64,000 bases of DNA from Pelagivirga sediminicola (lineage in GTDB: Bacteria; Pseudomonadota; Alphaproteobacteria; Rhodobacterales; Rhodobacteraceae). How positions within the stretch are numbered: the first letter of the stretch is position 1; each line of letters opens with the position of its first letter. The stretch covers positions 1-64,000 of the forward strand of contig NZ_QCYH01000009.1 of the NCBI RefSeq assembly GCF_003072125.1, given 5' to 3'. The notes below the pieces were generated by a model. The model made no database searches, was not told the origin of the DNA, and saw only the letters and a list, made by a program, of their open reading frames with translations. Below, piece after piece: positions 34,699 to 45,185 of this stretch. A program made the translations under genes and the position numbers.

Positions 34699-35538
34699 AT
34701 GAGCGCCACAGCCCGCCAGTCCGCCCCGCTTCCGACCGATATCCGCGCCATGAAGGGCGCCGCGCCCATCGTCAGCCTGACGGCCTATACCACGCCGATG
34801 GCGCGCATGATGGACGCCCATTGCGATTTCGTGCTGGTCGGCGACAGCGTCGGCATGGTGCTGCACGGCATGCGCTCGACGGTCGGCGTGACGATGGAGA
34901 TGATGGTGATGCATGGCCAGGCCGTCGCGCGCGGGCTGGACCGTGCGATGCTGGTCATCGACATGCCTTTCGGCAGCTACGAAGAGGATCCGCGCCAGGC
35001 GATGCGCAACGCCTCGCACCTGATGCGCGAGACGGGCGCGGCAGCGGTCAAGCTGGAGGGCGGCGCGCATATGGCGGACACGATCCGCTTTCTGACCGCG
35101 CGCGGAGTGCCCGTGATGGCCCATATCGGCCTGACGCCGCAGGCGGTGGGCACGCTGGGCGGCTACAAGGTGCAGGGACGCGGCGCCGCCGCCAAACATC
35201 TCAGCGAGGACGCGCAGGCGGTGGCCGATGCGGGCGCCTTTGCCGTCGTGCTGGAAAAGATCCCCGCCGCGCTGGCCGACCGGATCACGTCCGAAATCGC
35301 GATCCCGACCATCGGCATCGGCGCCTCCGCCGGCTGTGACGGCCAAGTGCTGGTGGTGGATGACATGCTGGGGCTGTTTACCGCCTTCAAGCCGAAATTC
35401 GTCAAGCGTTACGCGCAGCTTGGCGCCGATGGCGAGGCCGCGATCGCCGCCTATGCCGCCGAGGTGCGCGCGCGCGCATTTCCCGCAGCCGAGCACGTCT
35501 TTGCCGATGAGGCCCCCGCGAAAGCGCCCGGCGCATGA
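34699..35538 (+). CDS. panB: 3-methyl-2-oxobutanoate hydroxymethyltransferase
   Basis: 279 residues. PanB makes ketopantoate from 2-oxoisovalerate and methylene-tetrahydrofolate in pantothenate (vitamin B5) synthesis. Recognisable signatures are [15 protein letters not shown], the metal-site [25 protein letters not shown] and [18 protein letters not shown] 34699 is preceded by GAGG. The stop overlaps the panC start by four bases, so the two are co-translated. Confidence 0.97.
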   Translation: MSATARQSAPLPTDIRAMKGAAPIVSLTAYTTPMARMMDAHCDFVLVGDSVGMVLHGMRSTVGVTMEMMVMHGQAVARGLDRAMLVIDMPFGSYEEDPRQAMRNASHLMRETGAAAVKLEGGAHMADTIRFLTARGVPVMAHIGLTPQAVGTLGGYKVQGRGAAAKHLSEDAQAVADAGAFAVVLEKIPAALADRITSEIAIPTIGIGASAGCDGQVLVVDDMLGLFTAFKPKFVKRYAQLGADGEAAIAAYAAEVRARAFPAAEHVFADEAPAKAPGA

Positions 35539-36383
35539 GTGCGCCGATCGTGCGCAACCTTGCCGATCTGCGCGCCGCAATCCTGCCTTGGCGCGACGCG
35601 GGCGCGCGGATCGGCGTGGTGCCGACGATGGGCGCGCTGCATGACGGCCACCTGTCGCTGGCCCGCGCCGCCAAACGGGTCTGCGACCGCGTGATCGTGA
35701 CGATCTTCGTCAATCCCCGCCAGTTCAGCACGCCCGAGGATGTGGCGCGCTATCCGCGCACCGAGCAGGCCGATGCGGCCCGGCTGGCCCGTCACGGCGT
35801 CGATGCGATCTATGTGCCGGACGTCGATCAGATCTATCCGGACGGCTTTGCCACGACCGTGACCGTCAGCGGCCTGACCGAGGTGATGGACGGCATCCAC
35901 CGCCCCGGCCACTTTGCGGGCGTCACCACGGTTGTCGCGAAACTCCTGGCCCAGACCTCGGCGACAGACGCGTTTTTCGGCGAAAAAGACTTTCAGCAAT
36001 TGCAGGTGGTCCGCCGCATGGTCCGCGATCTGGACATGCCGGTTACAATTCACGGCTGCCCGACGATCCGCGAGATCGACGGGCTGGCGATGTCGTCGCG
36101 CAACCTGCTGCTGTCGGACCGCGCCCGCACCATCGCGCCCGCTTTGGTCGAGCAGATGGAACAGATGGCCGCCGCCATCGTATCGGGCCGCCCTGCCGAG
36201 GAGGCGCAGCGCGCGGCCATCGCGGCGCTCAAGCAGGCCGGTTTCACCGATGTCGATTACATCGAGATGCGCGCGAATGACGATCTGAGCCTGCTGACCA
36301 CACCCAGCCGCCCCGCCCGGCTCTTCGCCGCCGCATGGCTGGCCGGCGTGCGCCTGATCGACAACATCGCCGTGGAGCGCTGA
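35535..36383 (+). CDS. panC: Pantothenate synthetase
   Basis: 282 residues. PanC joins pantoate and beta-alanine using ATP. The nucleotide-binding HxGH motif is HDGHLSLAR (about residue 37), FVNPRQF follows, and the [10 protein letters not shown] loop is near residue 185. It is coupled to panB by an ATGA overlap. The aspartate decarboxylase gene (panD) is not in the window. The tRNA-Leu gene converges from 36415. Confidence 0.97.
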   Translation: MSAPIVRNLADLRAAILPWRDAGARIGVVPTMGALHDGHLSLARAAKRVCDRVIVTIFVNPRQFSTPEDVARYPRTEQADAARLARHGVDAIYVPDVDQIYPDGFATTVTVSGLTEVMDGIHRPGHFAGVTTVVAKLLAQTSATDAFFGEKDFQQLQVVRRMVRDLDMPVTIHGCPTIREIDGLAMSSRNLLLSDRARTIAPALVEQMEQMAAAIVSGRPAEEAQRAAIAALKQAGFTDVDYIEMRANDDLSLLTTPSRPARLFAAAWLAGVRLIDNIAVER

Positions 36384-36414
36384 CGCCGAGGTTCGGGCAT
36401 GAAAAGCTGGAGTT

Positions 36415-36500
36415 TGGTGCGGTCGAGAAGACTCGAACTTCCACGGGTTTTACCCCACAGCGACCTCAACGCTGCGCGTCTACCATTCCGCCACGACCGC
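36415..36500 (-). tRNA. tRNA-Leu (anticodon GAG)
   Basis: The minus strand folds into a full tRNA with a long variable arm. The acceptor stem is GCGGTCG/CGACCGC with encoded CCA at 36415-36417, and the anticodon stem-loop is CAGCG-TTGAGGT-CGCTG, giving GAG, which reads CUC and CUU leucine codons. The variable arm pairs GGGT with ACCC and the T loop is TTCGAGT. Length is 86 bases. Confidence 0.96.
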
Positions 36501-36623
36501 ACAGTCATGGTATGCCACGGCGTTTAGCGCCTCGCGCGTGATTTGTGAAGCGTAAAATCCGCGTTTCTGCGAAGGCGCGCGGCCACGCTTCCCACCGGCG
36601 CGCGGGCGGTGTATTCCGCCCGC

Positions 36624-37274
36624 ATGGTGGAATGGAAAATATCGCCCGGCCTGACGGAGTATCAAACGGCGCTGGCTGTCATGGAGGACCGCGTCGCGGC
36701 CATCCTGCGCGGCGATGCGCCTGAATTGGTGTGGCTGCTGGAGCATCCGCCGCTTTATACGGCGGGGACGTCCGCACGGCCTGAGGATTTGACCGATCCC
36801 GATCGCTTCCCCGTTTTCGAGGCGCGGCGCGGCGGGCAATATACCTATCACGGACCGGGCCAGCGGGTGGTTTACGTGATGCTGGATGTCGGGCGGCGCG
36901 GGCGCGATGTGCGCGCCTTCGTCAGCCAGCTGGAGGCGTGGGTCATCGCTGTGCTGGATGAGTTCAACATCAGGGGCGAGCTGCGCCCGGGCCGCGTGGG
37001 CGTCTGGGTGCAGCGCCCGGACAAGCCGCTGACGGCCGCGGGCGCCGTGCCCGAAGAAAAGATCGCCGCCATCGGCATCCGCCTGCGCAAATGGATCAGC
37101 TTTCACGGCATCTCCATCAACGTGGAGCCGGATCTGGACCACTTCAGCGGCATCGTGCCCTGCGGGATCGCCGAGCACGGCGTCACCAGCCTTGTGGATC
37201 TAGGCCTGCCCGTGACCATGGAAGATGTGGACGTGGCACTGCGCCGCCAGTTCGATACCATTTTTCCGTCCTGA
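36624..37274 (+). CDS. lipB: Octanoyltransferase LipB
   Basis: 216 residues. LipB moves octanoyl from acyl carrier protein to lipoyl domains, the first step of lipoate synthesis. Family motifs are [25 protein letters not shown], the lysine in [15 protein letters not shown] and the catalytic cysteine in [16 protein letters not shown] 36624 was chosen over an in-frame GTG five codons earlier. lipA is not adjacent. A hairpin downstream separates it from the convergent gene. Confidence 0.96.
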   Translation: MVEWKISPGLTEYQTALAVMEDRVAAILRGDAPELVWLLEHPPLYTAGTSARPEDLTDPDRFPVFEARRGGQYTYHGPGQRVVYVMLDVGRRGRDVRAFVSQLEAWVIAVLDEFNIRGELRPGRVGVWVQRPDKPLTAAGAVPEEKIAAIGIRLRKWISFHGISINVEPDLDHFSGIVPCGIAEHGVTSLVDLGLPVTMEDVDVALRRQFDTIFPS

Positions 37275-37319
37275 ACGCGGCTTTCACCGCACTGACAGCG
37301 AAGCCGCGGCAGTAAAATA

Positions 37320-37348
37320 GCCCGCAACCCCGGTGTGGGATTGCGGGC
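37320..37348. terminator. Bidirectional hairpin terminator
   Basis: GCCCGCAA and TTGCGGGC form a perfect 8-bp stem around a 13-base loop, 45 bases after lipB and 67 bases from the end of the convergent HdeA-like gene. TAAAATA precedes it on the plus strand, so it reads with a U-rich tail on the minus strand. Confidence 0.7.
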
Positions 37349-37415
37349 CATAACGCTATGCCTGCCGCCGGTATTCAGAAGGGACGGGAAGACCGGCAGC
37401 CGGGACGTGGCAGCG

Positions 37416-37817
37416 TTATTCCTGGGCGGGGATGGCCGCCGGATCTTCGGACGGATGACGGAAATCGCCGGTCATCTGCGAATCGTCCGTTGTGCAAAAC
37501 TCGGACATCATCGCAACAACGTCCTCATCGGACCCCATGGCTTCGTCGCGGGCTTCCTCGCGGCCGCCATCGACCTCGACATCGTCGCTTGCGTTTTCGG
37601 TCGCAGTAACGTCTGCGCCATCGTCGCCGCGCGCTTCGTCACGGGCAGCCTCGCGTCCGGCTCTCCACTCCTGAGCGTGCGCCATCTGGTCATCGGCGCT
37701 CAGCGCGTTGTAATCGCTGCACTTCATGCTGTGGTTGTCGGCAAACGCCGTGGTGGACATCAGGGTGCCCAGTGTCAGGGCGGCGGTGGCGGTGGTCAGC
37801 TTGCGAAAATTGGTCAT
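37416..37817 (-). CDS. Acidic secreted protein, HdeA/HdeB-like
   Basis: 133 residues. A signal peptide (1-26, ending AFA) is followed by CSDYNALSADDQMAHAQEW (Cys33) and a C-terminal EFC (Cys108), which recalls the two-cysteine HdeA/HdeB periplasmic acid chaperones. Between them lies an unusually acidic segment in which a block repeats: residues 55-70 (REAARDEARGDDGADV) and 86-100 (REEARDEAMGSDEDV). A strong ribosome binding site (AGGAGG) lies just before ATG 37817, which suggests abundant expression. The function is inferred and only moderately supported. Confidence 0.7.
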   Translation of the reverse strand: MTNFRKLTTATAALTLGTLMSTTAFADNHSMKCSDYNALSADDQMAHAQEWRAGREAARDEARGDDGADVTATENASDDVEVDGGREEARDEAMGSDEDVVAMMSEFCTTDDSQMTGDFRHPSEDPAAIPAQE

Positions 37818-38158
37818 CGTTCCTCCTAGGTTCAAAAAGACGCCCTCCTGCTGTGTGCCGGTCTGTGGCGTCGTTCGGGGCATCAACACCGCGCCGGTTA
37901 AATTGGTTCCCGCATCGCACATCTTTTTCGCCGCGATAACGCCACGGGGCGGGATTTACCGCGCCGGTCATTGTCGGTAGGGTTTCGGCAAGGACGCGGC
38001 AAGCCCCCGATTTTTAAGGGGGTGCGACAATTTTATTTGATCTGGGTCAAACTCTTGCGTTGCCCGCCTGCGCCCGGCGCACTAAAACACCCACCAGATA
38101 CCCGCGCGCCCGCAGCATCGCAAAAGGCGCCCGGACCCATACCAGCAGGAGGCACCCA
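37818..38158. promoter_or_regulatory. Divergent intergenic region (HdeA-like / ctaD) with promoters
   Basis: 341 bases without a gene between two divergently transcribed genes. It holds the HdeA-like gene's strong ribosome binding site at its left end, a small hairpin (CCCCC at 38004-38008 with GGGGG at 38018-38022), an FNR-type site at 38037, and the ctaD ribosome binding site AGGAGG at 38147. Nothing else was recognised. Confidence 0.6.
38037..38050 (+). promoter_or_regulatory. FNR/FnrL-type binding site
   Basis: TTGATCTGGGTCAA matches the FNR consensus TTGAT-N4-ATCAA at nine of ten positions and closely resembles FnrL boxes of Rhodobacter. It is centred about 115 bases before the ctaD start. 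In relatives the aa3 oxidase is favoured under high oxygen, so repression by FnrL at low oxygen is the likely effect. Confidence 0.75.
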
Positions 38159-39832
38159 ATGGCAGATGCAGCCATTCATGGCCATGACCACCACGACGAG
38201 CGCGGGTTCTTCACCCGGTGGTTCATGTCCACGAACCACAAGGATATCGGTATCCTTTACCTTGTCGTGTCGGCGTTTGTCGGCCTGATATCCGTTCTTT
38301 TCACCGTCTACATGCGCCTCGAACTGATGGAGCCGGGTGTTCAATACATGTGCCTTGAGGGCGCGCGGTTCATTGCCGATGCGGGCGCCACCTGCACGCC
38401 GAACGGACACCTTTGGAACGTGATGATCACCTATCACGGCGTCCTGATGATGTTCTTCGTGGTGATTCCGGCCCTCTTCGGCGGTTTCGGCAACTATTTG
38501 ATGCCGCTTCAGATCGGTGCGCCGGACATGGCGTTTCCGCGCATGAACAACCTCAGCTTCTGGCTGTATGTCGCGGGTACTTCGCTGGGCGTTGCCTCCC
38601 TGCTGGCGCCGGGCGGCAACGGGCAGTTGGGATCGGGCGTCGGCTGGGTGCTCTATCCGCCGCTGTCGACGAACGAGACGGGCATTTCCATGGATCTGGC
38701 CATCTTCGCGGTCCACGTCTCCGGGGCCAGCTCGATCCTGGGCGCGATCAACATGATCACGACATTCCTGAACATGCGCGCGCCGGGCATGACCCTGTTC
38801 AAGGTGCCGCTGTTCGCATGGTCGATCTTTGTCACCGCGTGGATGATTCTGCTGGCGCTGCCGGTTCTGGCGGGCGCGATCACGATGCTGCTGACGGACC
38901 GCAACTTCGGCACGACGTTCTTCAACCCGGCCGGTGGGGGCGATCCGATCCTGTATCAGCACATCCTGTGGTTCTTTGGCCATCCGGAAGTGTACATCAT
39001 CATCCTGCCCGGTTTCGGCATCATCAGCCACGTCATCGCCACCTTCAGCAAGAAGCCGATCTTCGGCTACCTGCCGATGGTCTGGGCGCTGATCGCGATT
39101 GGCGCGCTGGGCTTCCTGGTCTGGGCGCACCACATGTACACGGTGGGCATGTCGCTGACGCAGCAGAGCTATTTCATGCTGGCGACGATGGTCATCGCGG
39201 TGCCGACAGGGGTGAAGGTGTTCAGCTGGATCGCGACGATGTGGGGCGGCTCGATCGAGTTCAAGGCGCCGATGATGTGGGCGTTCGGCTTCCTGTTCCT
39301 GTTCACCGTGGGCGGCGTGACCGGCGTGGTGCTGGCGCAGGCGGGTCTCGACCGGGCCTATCACGACACCTATTACGTCGTGGCGCATTTCCACTATGTG
39401 ATGAGCCTCGGGGCCGTGTTCGCCATCTTCGCAGGGGTCTATTTCTACTTCCCCAAGATAACCGGCAAGATGTATCCCGAATGGGCGGCGCAACTGCACT
39501 TCTACGCGATGTTCATCGGTGCGAACCTCACGTTCTTCCCGCAGCACTTCCTGGGCCGTCAGGGCATGCCGCGCCGCTATATCGACTACCCCGAGGCCTT
39601 CGCGGTCTGGAACTACTGGTCGTCGATCGGCGCGTTCATCTCCTTCGCCAGCTTCGTGTTCTTCTTCGGGATCGTGGTCTACTCGCTGCTGCGCGGCAAA
39701 CCCTCGCCAGAGGCAAACCCGTGGAACGAATACGCGGACACGCTGGAATGGACCCTGCCCAGCCCTCCGCCCGAGCACACGTTCGAGCAGCTTCCCAAGC
39801 GCGAAGACTGGGACAAGAGCCACGCGCACTAA
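38159..39832 (+). CDS. ctaD: Cytochrome c oxidase subunit I (aa3 type)
   Basis: 557-residue haem-copper oxidase subunit with 12 helices. It has the haem and CuB ligand regions [21 protein letters not shown] (with the Tyr-linked His), HHMYTVG and [12 protein letters not shown], and the K-channel lysine region. It reduces oxygen to water while pumping protons. AGGAGG lies seven bases before ATG 38159. The gene is alone, as ctaD is in Paracoccus and Rhodobacter, where subunits II and III are encoded elsewhere. An FNR-type site lies upstream and a strong terminator follows. Confidence 0.97.
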   Translation: MADAAIHGHDHHDERGFFTRWFMSTNHKDIGILYLVVSAFVGLISVLFTVYMRLELMEPGVQYMCLEGARFIADAGATCTPNGHLWNVMITYHGVLMMFFVVIPALFGGFGNYLMPLQIGAPDMAFPRMNNLSFWLYVAGTSLGVASLLAPGGNGQLGSGVGWVLYPPLSTNETGISMDLAIFAVHVSGASSILGAINMITTFLNMRAPGMTLFKVPLFAWSIFVTAWMILLALPVLAGAITMLLTDRNFGTTFFNPAGGGDPILYQHILWFFGHPEVYIIILPGFGIISHVIATFSKKPIFGYLPMVWALIAIGALGFLVWAHHMYTVGMSLTQQSYFMLATMVIAVPTGVKVFSWIATMWGGSIEFKAPMMWAFGFLFLFTVGGVTGVVLAQAGLDRAYHDTYYVVAHFHYVMSLGAVFAIFAGVYFYFPKITGKMYPEWAAQLHFYAMFIGANLTFFPQHFLGRQGMPRRYIDYPEAFAVWNYWSSIGAFISFASFVFFFGIVVYSLLRGKPSPEANPWNEYADTLEWTLPSPPPEHTFEQLPKREDWDKSHAH

Positions 39833-39857
39833 GGCGCTGCTCGGTTTGAAATTGAGG

Positions 39858-39888
39858 AAAGGCCCCGGAGCGATCCGGGGCCTTTTTT
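39858..39888 (+). terminator. Rho-independent terminator of ctaD
   Basis: AAAGGCCCCGG and CCGGGGCCTTT form an 11-bp stem around a nine-base loop or less, followed by TTTT. It starts 25 bases after the ctaD stop. This is the clearest intrinsic terminator in the window. Confidence 0.93.
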
Positions 39889-40067
39889 GACTTGGCAGGA
39901 CGAAAGCCCCTGCGCGGCGCGGCTGGCGCCGACCGGATTCATCCGCTTTTCAGCCGATGACGCATTTTTTTTTGGCAGATCCACGCCGACCCGGCACTGC
40001 TTGGTTTCCCAGGCAGCACAGCTGCAGCTAGTCTCGGAGGGCATCATCAGCGCAAAGCAGATCAGAC

Positions 40068-40805
40068 ATGATTACACTGGTTTTTTCAGGTGACTTCACC
40101 ATCGCGCGTCGGGCGGTCTTCGAGCGCGCGGCTGCCAAGTGGGACGCGATCATAAATACCGTGTTCGACCCGATCCAGTTCGAGGGGGCCGATCTGACCG
40201 GCGTTCGGATCGATGCGACGATTGCCGATCTGGATGGCCCCGGCGGCGTTCTGGGCCGCGCCGGGCCGACCGTGTTGCGGCCCGGTTGCGAATTGCCGCT
40301 GGTCGGCCTCATGGAGTTTGACCGGGCGGATGTGATCGACCTTGAAACCGCGGGCAGTTTCGAGGACGTCATCCTGCATGAAATGGCCCATGTCCTGGGC
40401 TTCGGAACCCTCTGGGTCCGCAAGAACCTGATCGCGGGGACGGGCACGATGGATCCACGCTTTGTCGGACCGGCGGCTTCACGTGAATTCGCAAGTCTCG
40501 ATCCGGACGGGGGAAAGGGCGTTCCGGTGGCCAATACCGGGGGGACGGGAACGCGCGAAGGGCACTGGCGCGAGCTGATTTTCGGTGACGAGTTGCTGAC
40601 CGGGTTTCTATCGGGCACCGCCCGCCCGCTGAGCCGCATGTCGATCGCCTCGTTCGAGGATCTGGGCTATGAGGTGGATTTCAGCCGCGCAGATCCGTTC
40701 GCGCTGCCCAGTTTTCGCGAACTGGCCTTGCAGGGCGTGTTCGAGGCGGTGCGCAGTTGCACCTTGTGCCGAATGGAGCGGACGACGCCCGTTGTTCTGC
40801 GATAG
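40068..40805 (+). CDS. Leishmanolysin-like (M8) zinc metalloprotease
   Basis: 245 residues. The zinc motif is HEMAHVLGFG (His104, Glu105, His108), the third ligand is probably His166 in EGHWRELIFGDELLTG, and the Met-turn is Met191 in MSIASFEDLGY. All belong to the M8 leishmanolysin pattern. There is no signal peptide or membrane segment, and the domain starts at residue 1, so the protein seems cytoplasmic or exported by a non-Sec route. No RTX repeats are present. The 230 bases upstream hold no recognisable secretion sequence. A clear ribosome binding site was not seen. Confidence 0.82.
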   Translation: MITLVFSGDFTIARRAVFERAAAKWDAIINTVFDPIQFEGADLTGVRIDATIADLDGPGGVLGRAGPTVLRPGCELPLVGLMEFDRADVIDLETAGSFEDVILHEMAHVLGFGTLWVRKNLIAGTGTMDPRFVGPAASREFASLDPDGGKGVPVANTGGTGTREGHWRELIFGDELLTGFLSGTARPLSRMSIASFEDLGYEVDFSRADPFALPSFRELALQGVFEAVRSCTLCRMERTTPVVLR

Positions 40806-40838
40806 ATTGTCGACAGGTTGTCACATGCGGCTACCGCC

Positions 40839-41210
40839 TCAATACCCGCCCGCCTTCCATCCGAAAAACACCTTCGTCACCTCCTCGGACACGTCCCAGG
40901 TCACGCGGCTGCGGTCCCGCACGAACAGGCTGTCGCCGGCGCCAAGGTCGCGCACCTCTCCGGTTCCGTGGTCCGTCAGGCGACAGCGGCCGGCGAGGAT
41001 GGTCATCAACTCGTCCCCCTGCTCGGTGCATTGAAAGGCGCCCGGCGTGCAGCGCCAGGTGCCGAAGCGCGTGTCATGCCCCGGCCCGCCCGCGTCGATG
41101 CGCCCCGAGGTGCGCGGGGTGCCGCGCAAGATCACGTAATTGCTGGCCGGATTGTCCAGCGGCCAGTCTTCCAGCGGACCGACATCGTCTCCGGGGGCAT
41201 AGCCGATCAT
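40839..41210 (-). CDS. EutQ-like cupin protein
   Basis: 123 residues with a single cupin barrel (about 40-120). Motifs include TRFGTWRCTPGAFQ and EQGDELMTILAGRCRLTD, followed by GDSLFVRDRSRVTWD, the cupin_3/DUF861 type. It may be an isomerase, a lyase or a small-molecule binder. The start overlaps the stop of the upstream DUF1989 gene by four bases, so the two act together. Confidence 0.82.
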   Translation of the reverse strand: MIGYAPGDDVGPLEDWPLDNPASNYVILRGTPRTSGRIDAGGPGHDTRFGTWRCTPGAFQCTEQGDELMTILAGRCRLTDHGTGEVRDLGAGDSLFVRDRSRVTWDVSEEVTKVFFGWKAGGY

Positions 41211-42073
41211 CCGGCGCGCCCCGCGACCGGCCCGCGCCCGTGGGTGCCGTCATAGCCGCTGCGCGCCGGGCTGCTCCACCCCTCCAGCGCGCCGGGGGCG
41301 GGGGCGAAAACCTCGACCAACAGCGGGAAACACGCCGCCGCGTCACTGGAATGCTGGGCCGAGCAATCACCCCCGGGGCAGGCACTGAGCGCGCCCAGAA
41401 GGTCGATCTCGGCGAAAAACTCGATGTAATCGCCGGGGCGCACGGGGCTGGCCTTCATGAAATACTGCCCCGTGTCGCGGGTAAAGCCGGTGCACATGAA
41501 GACGTTCAGGACGTCATGAACGTGGCGCTCGGCCTCATGCAGCGGCAGGCCCGTCTCGTCGCTGAGCGCGCGGGTCAGGTTGGAGTGGCAACAGTGATGA
41601 TACTGCGTGCCCGCCAGCAGATGACCGGTATAGGGATCGCAGCGCGTGCCGATCACGTCATGCACCGATCCGCCGTATTCGTCGATCCCGTACCAGTTCA
41701 GCGTATCCTCGATCACCGTCGCCATGGGGCGCAGATGCGGCAGGCTGGACCACATCCGCTCGCCCGTCGTGATATGCGTGCCGTGCAGCGCGCGGGTCTT
41801 GCCCGAATAGAAACGCTCGGTCAGATCATCGACGCTCCACAGGTTCAGATCGCCCACCTGCGGCCCGTCGACCGAGGTGATGCGGAAAAAATGCCCGGCG
41901 GGCACGCGGAACGCGGCGGCATCGCGGGGCGCGGCCAGAACCTCGGCGGTCTTCGATGCGCCCACGCGCGCGGCGCGGTAGAGCGCCAGATCAGGCTGCG
42001 GCAGTGTCTCGTTGGGATAGCAGATCACGGGCGCCGCGGCGCGGCGGGCGGCGGCATCATCGGGTTCGGTCAT
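41207..42073 (-). CDS. DUF1989 (urea-carboxylase-associated) family protein
   Basis: 288 residues of the DUF1989 family. Recognisable parts are FRVPAGHFFRITSVDGPQVGDLN, the LHGTHITTGERMWS block and the Cys/His-rich metal region near residues 145-165 (HHCCHSN), then NVFMCTGF. Relatives include the paired subunits of carboxyguanidine deiminase linked to urea carboxylase. Here only one DUF1989 gene is present, with no urea carboxylase, allophanate hydrolase or guanidine riboswitch near it, so another substrate is likely. It is coupled to the cupin gene. Confidence 0.87.
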   Translation of the reverse strand: MTEPDDAAARRAAAPVICYPNETLPQPDLALYRAARVGASKTAEVLAAPRDAAAFRVPAGHFFRITSVDGPQVGDLNLWSVDDLTERFYSGKTRALHGTHITTGERMWSSLPHLRPMATVIEDTLNWYGIDEYGGSVHDVIGTRCDPYTGHLLAGTQYHHCCHSNLTRALSDETGLPLHEAERHVHDVLNVFMCTGFTRDTGQYFMKASPVRPGDYIEFFAEIDLLGALSACPGGDCSAQHSSDAAACFPLLVEVFAPAPGALEGWSSPARSGYDGTHGRGPVAGRAG

Positions 42074-42107
42074 TGTCAGCCTCGCAATCAGGTTGGTCGC
42101 GGCGCCA

Positions 42108-42314
42108 CTAAAGCGTCTCCGTGCCCGCCTTGCAATCCTTCGGTGGCCGGCCCGTCGTGGTATGGTCGATCGCGCCGCATGTCATGCAGCGATAGGCGCG
42201 CCCGTCCCCGGCGTCCAGCGTCCGGTCCTCGCGCCAGCGGCAGTTACGCGTCCGGCGGTCCGAGAAGATCAGAACGAGGACGAAGGCCACGATCAAGTCG
42301 ACGACGATCACCAT
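42108..42314 (-). CDS. Small single-helix membrane protein with Cys motif
   Basis: 68 residues. One N-terminal helix (about 1-18) is followed by a cytoplasmic tail with CRW, CMTC and DC cysteines that could hold a metal. ATG 42314 is preceded by AAAGGAG at eight bases, a better start than the one six codons upstream. No family was recognised. It lies just upstream of the DUF1989 pair on the same strand, though its coding role there is unknown. Confidence 0.6.
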   Translation of the reverse strand: MVIVVDLIVAFVLVLIFSDRRTRNCRWREDRTLDAGDGRAYRCMTCGAIDHTTTGRPPKDCKAGTETL

Positions 42315-42451
42315 GATGTGTTCTCCTTTCACGCCGACGCTGTGTAAGCTGCAGAGCTTCAGCTAGGGCCGCCGCTTCGCCCCTCAACCCTTGCTCAAGG
42401 GGCGCGCGGACCGGCAAGTTGATGCTGATATGCCCGAAACAGCCCCTTTAA

Positions 42452-43588
<1,137 letters not shown>

Positions 43589-43699
43589 GCACCGGGCCGG
43601 CCCCGCAATTGCGGCGTCCGCGCGCAAATGTGACATGCGCGGCGCGCAGTGCGCCGCTATGGTGCCGCCCCATCCACCCCTTTCCAAGGGAAGCTCCAT

Positions 43700-44647
43700 T
43701 TGGCGAAGGACCGCAAACAGACCGAAGACTATGCCGGCCCGCTCAAGCGGCTTTTGCTGGGTGTCCTGATCGTCTGCCTTCTGGGGCTGTTCCTGCTGTG
43801 GCGCATCGACAGCCCGCGGGTCGAACGGTTCCGCGCCGCCGTGATCGACAAGGTCGTACCAAATCTGGACTGGGCGATGGCGCCCGTGACCGGCACCGTG
43901 AACCTGTTCCGCGATTTCCAAAGTTACCAGCGCATTTACCAGCAAAATCAGGAGCTGCGCCGCGAATTGCAGCGCATGCAATCCTGGAAAGAGGCCGCGC
44001 TGCAACTGGAGCAGGAAAACGCGCGCCTGCTGGATCTAAACAACGTGCGGCTGGATCCGCGCCTGACCTATGTGACCGGCGTTGTCAGCGCTGATTCCGG
44101 CTCGCCCTTTCGCCAGTCGGTGTTGCTGAACGTCGGCGCGCGCGACGGCATCGTCGATGGCTGGGCGGCGATGGACGGGCTGGGCCTTGTGGGGCGGATT
44201 TCGGGCGTCGGCAACAATTCGGCGCGCGTGATCCTGCTGACCGATACATCCAGCCGCATCCCTGTCACCGTTCAACCCTCGGGCCAGCGGGCGCTGATCC
44301 TCGGCGACAACACCGTCGCGCCCCCCATCGATTTCCTGGAGGACGCAGGCAAGGTGCGGCCCGGCGACCGCGTGATCACCTCGGGCGATGGCGGGGTGTT
44401 TCCCGCCGGCCTGCTGGTGGGGCGCGTTGCCGCCGATCCCGGCGGGCGCCTGCGCCTGCGCCTTGCGGCCGATTACGAGCGGCTGGAGTTCCTGCGCGTG
44501 CTGCGCGATCATGCCAGCCCGCGCATCGACACGCCCGGCGATCTGATCGCGCCCGGCGGCCCGCCCGCGCCGCCCGCGGAGGTCCGGCCGGAGGCAAGCG
44601 CCGGTCCGCCGGAGGCGCCCGAGCCGGGCGAGCCCGTCGATGGCTGA
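43700..44647 (+). CDS. mreC: Rod shape-determining protein MreC
   Basis: 315 residues. A short cytoplasmic start is followed by one transmembrane helix (about 15-35), a coiled coil (about 70-105), a periplasmic beta domain and a proline-rich tail. MreC links MreB to PBP2 in the periplasm. The start is TTG at 43700 (reading MAKDRKQTEDYAG), with AAGGGA upstream. The open frame extends earlier but without family similarity. The stop overlaps mreD by eight bases. Confidence 0.93.
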   Translation: MAKDRKQTEDYAGPLKRLLLGVLIVCLLGLFLLWRIDSPRVERFRAAVIDKVVPNLDWAMAPVTGTVNLFRDFQSYQRIYQQNQELRRELQRMQSWKEAALQLEQENARLLDLNNVRLDPRLTYVTGVVSADSGSPFRQSVLLNVGARDGIVDGWAAMDGLGLVGRISGVGNNSARVILLTDTSSRIPVTVQPSGQRALILGDNTVAPPIDFLEDAGKVRPGDRVITSGDGGVFPAGLLVGRVAADPGGRLRLRLAADYERLEFLRVLRDHASPRIDTPGDLIAPGGPPAPPAEVRPEASAGPPEAPEPGEPVDG

Positions 44648-45185
44648 TCGCTCGCGGCTGCATATCTGGGCGATGCGCGCGGTTTTTGCGGCGCTGTGCC
44701 TGATGGTTATCTTCTGGCGCATCCTGCCGCTCAGCACCGTTCCGCGCGGATGGGCGGGGCCGGACCTGATCACCGCGCTCAGCTTTGCCTGGGTGCTGCG
44801 GCGCCCGGCCTATGCGCCCGCGCTGCTGATCGCGCTTCTGGTCCTCTTGGCGGACCTGATGTTTCAGCGGCCCCCCGGCCTCTGGGCCGCGCTGGTCGTG
44901 CTGGGCTGCGAGGCGCTGAAGGCGCGCGCGCCGGGTCTGCGCGACCGGGGCTTTGGCGCCGAATGGATCACCGTGGCGGTCATGATCGGGGCCATCGTCA
45001 TCGGCTATCGGCTGACCCTCGCCGTTTTGATGGTGCCGCAGGCGCCGCTGGCGCTTAGCCTGATGCAAATGGCGATGACGGCATTATGTTATCCGCTGGT
45101 GGTCCTGGCTTCGGCGATGATCACTGGCGTACGCAAGGCCAGACCGGGCGAATCGGTCAGCGGCGGCAGGAGGTTCGGCACATGA
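44640..45185 (+). CDS. mreD: Rod shape-determining protein MreD
   Basis: 181 residues, hydrophobic, with about five helices, the usual size and layout of MreD. Sequence conservation is low, as is normal for this family. It overlaps mreC by eight bases and mrdA by four, which fixes the reading frame. Part of the Rod complex in the inner membrane. Confidence 0.9.
   Translation: MADRSRLHIWAMRAVFAALCLMVIFWRILPLSTVPRGWAGPDLITALSFAWVLRRPAYAPALLIALLVLLADLMFQRPPGLWAALVVLGCEALKARAPGLRDRGFGAEWITVAVMIGAIVIGYRLTLAVLMVPQAPLALSLMQMAMTALCYPLVVLASAMITGVRKARPGESVSGGRRFGT

Noticed and set aside
39964..39973. T-run upstream of the M8 protease as a second terminator
   Set aside because: No stem precedes it, and the ctaD terminator at 39858 is already complete.
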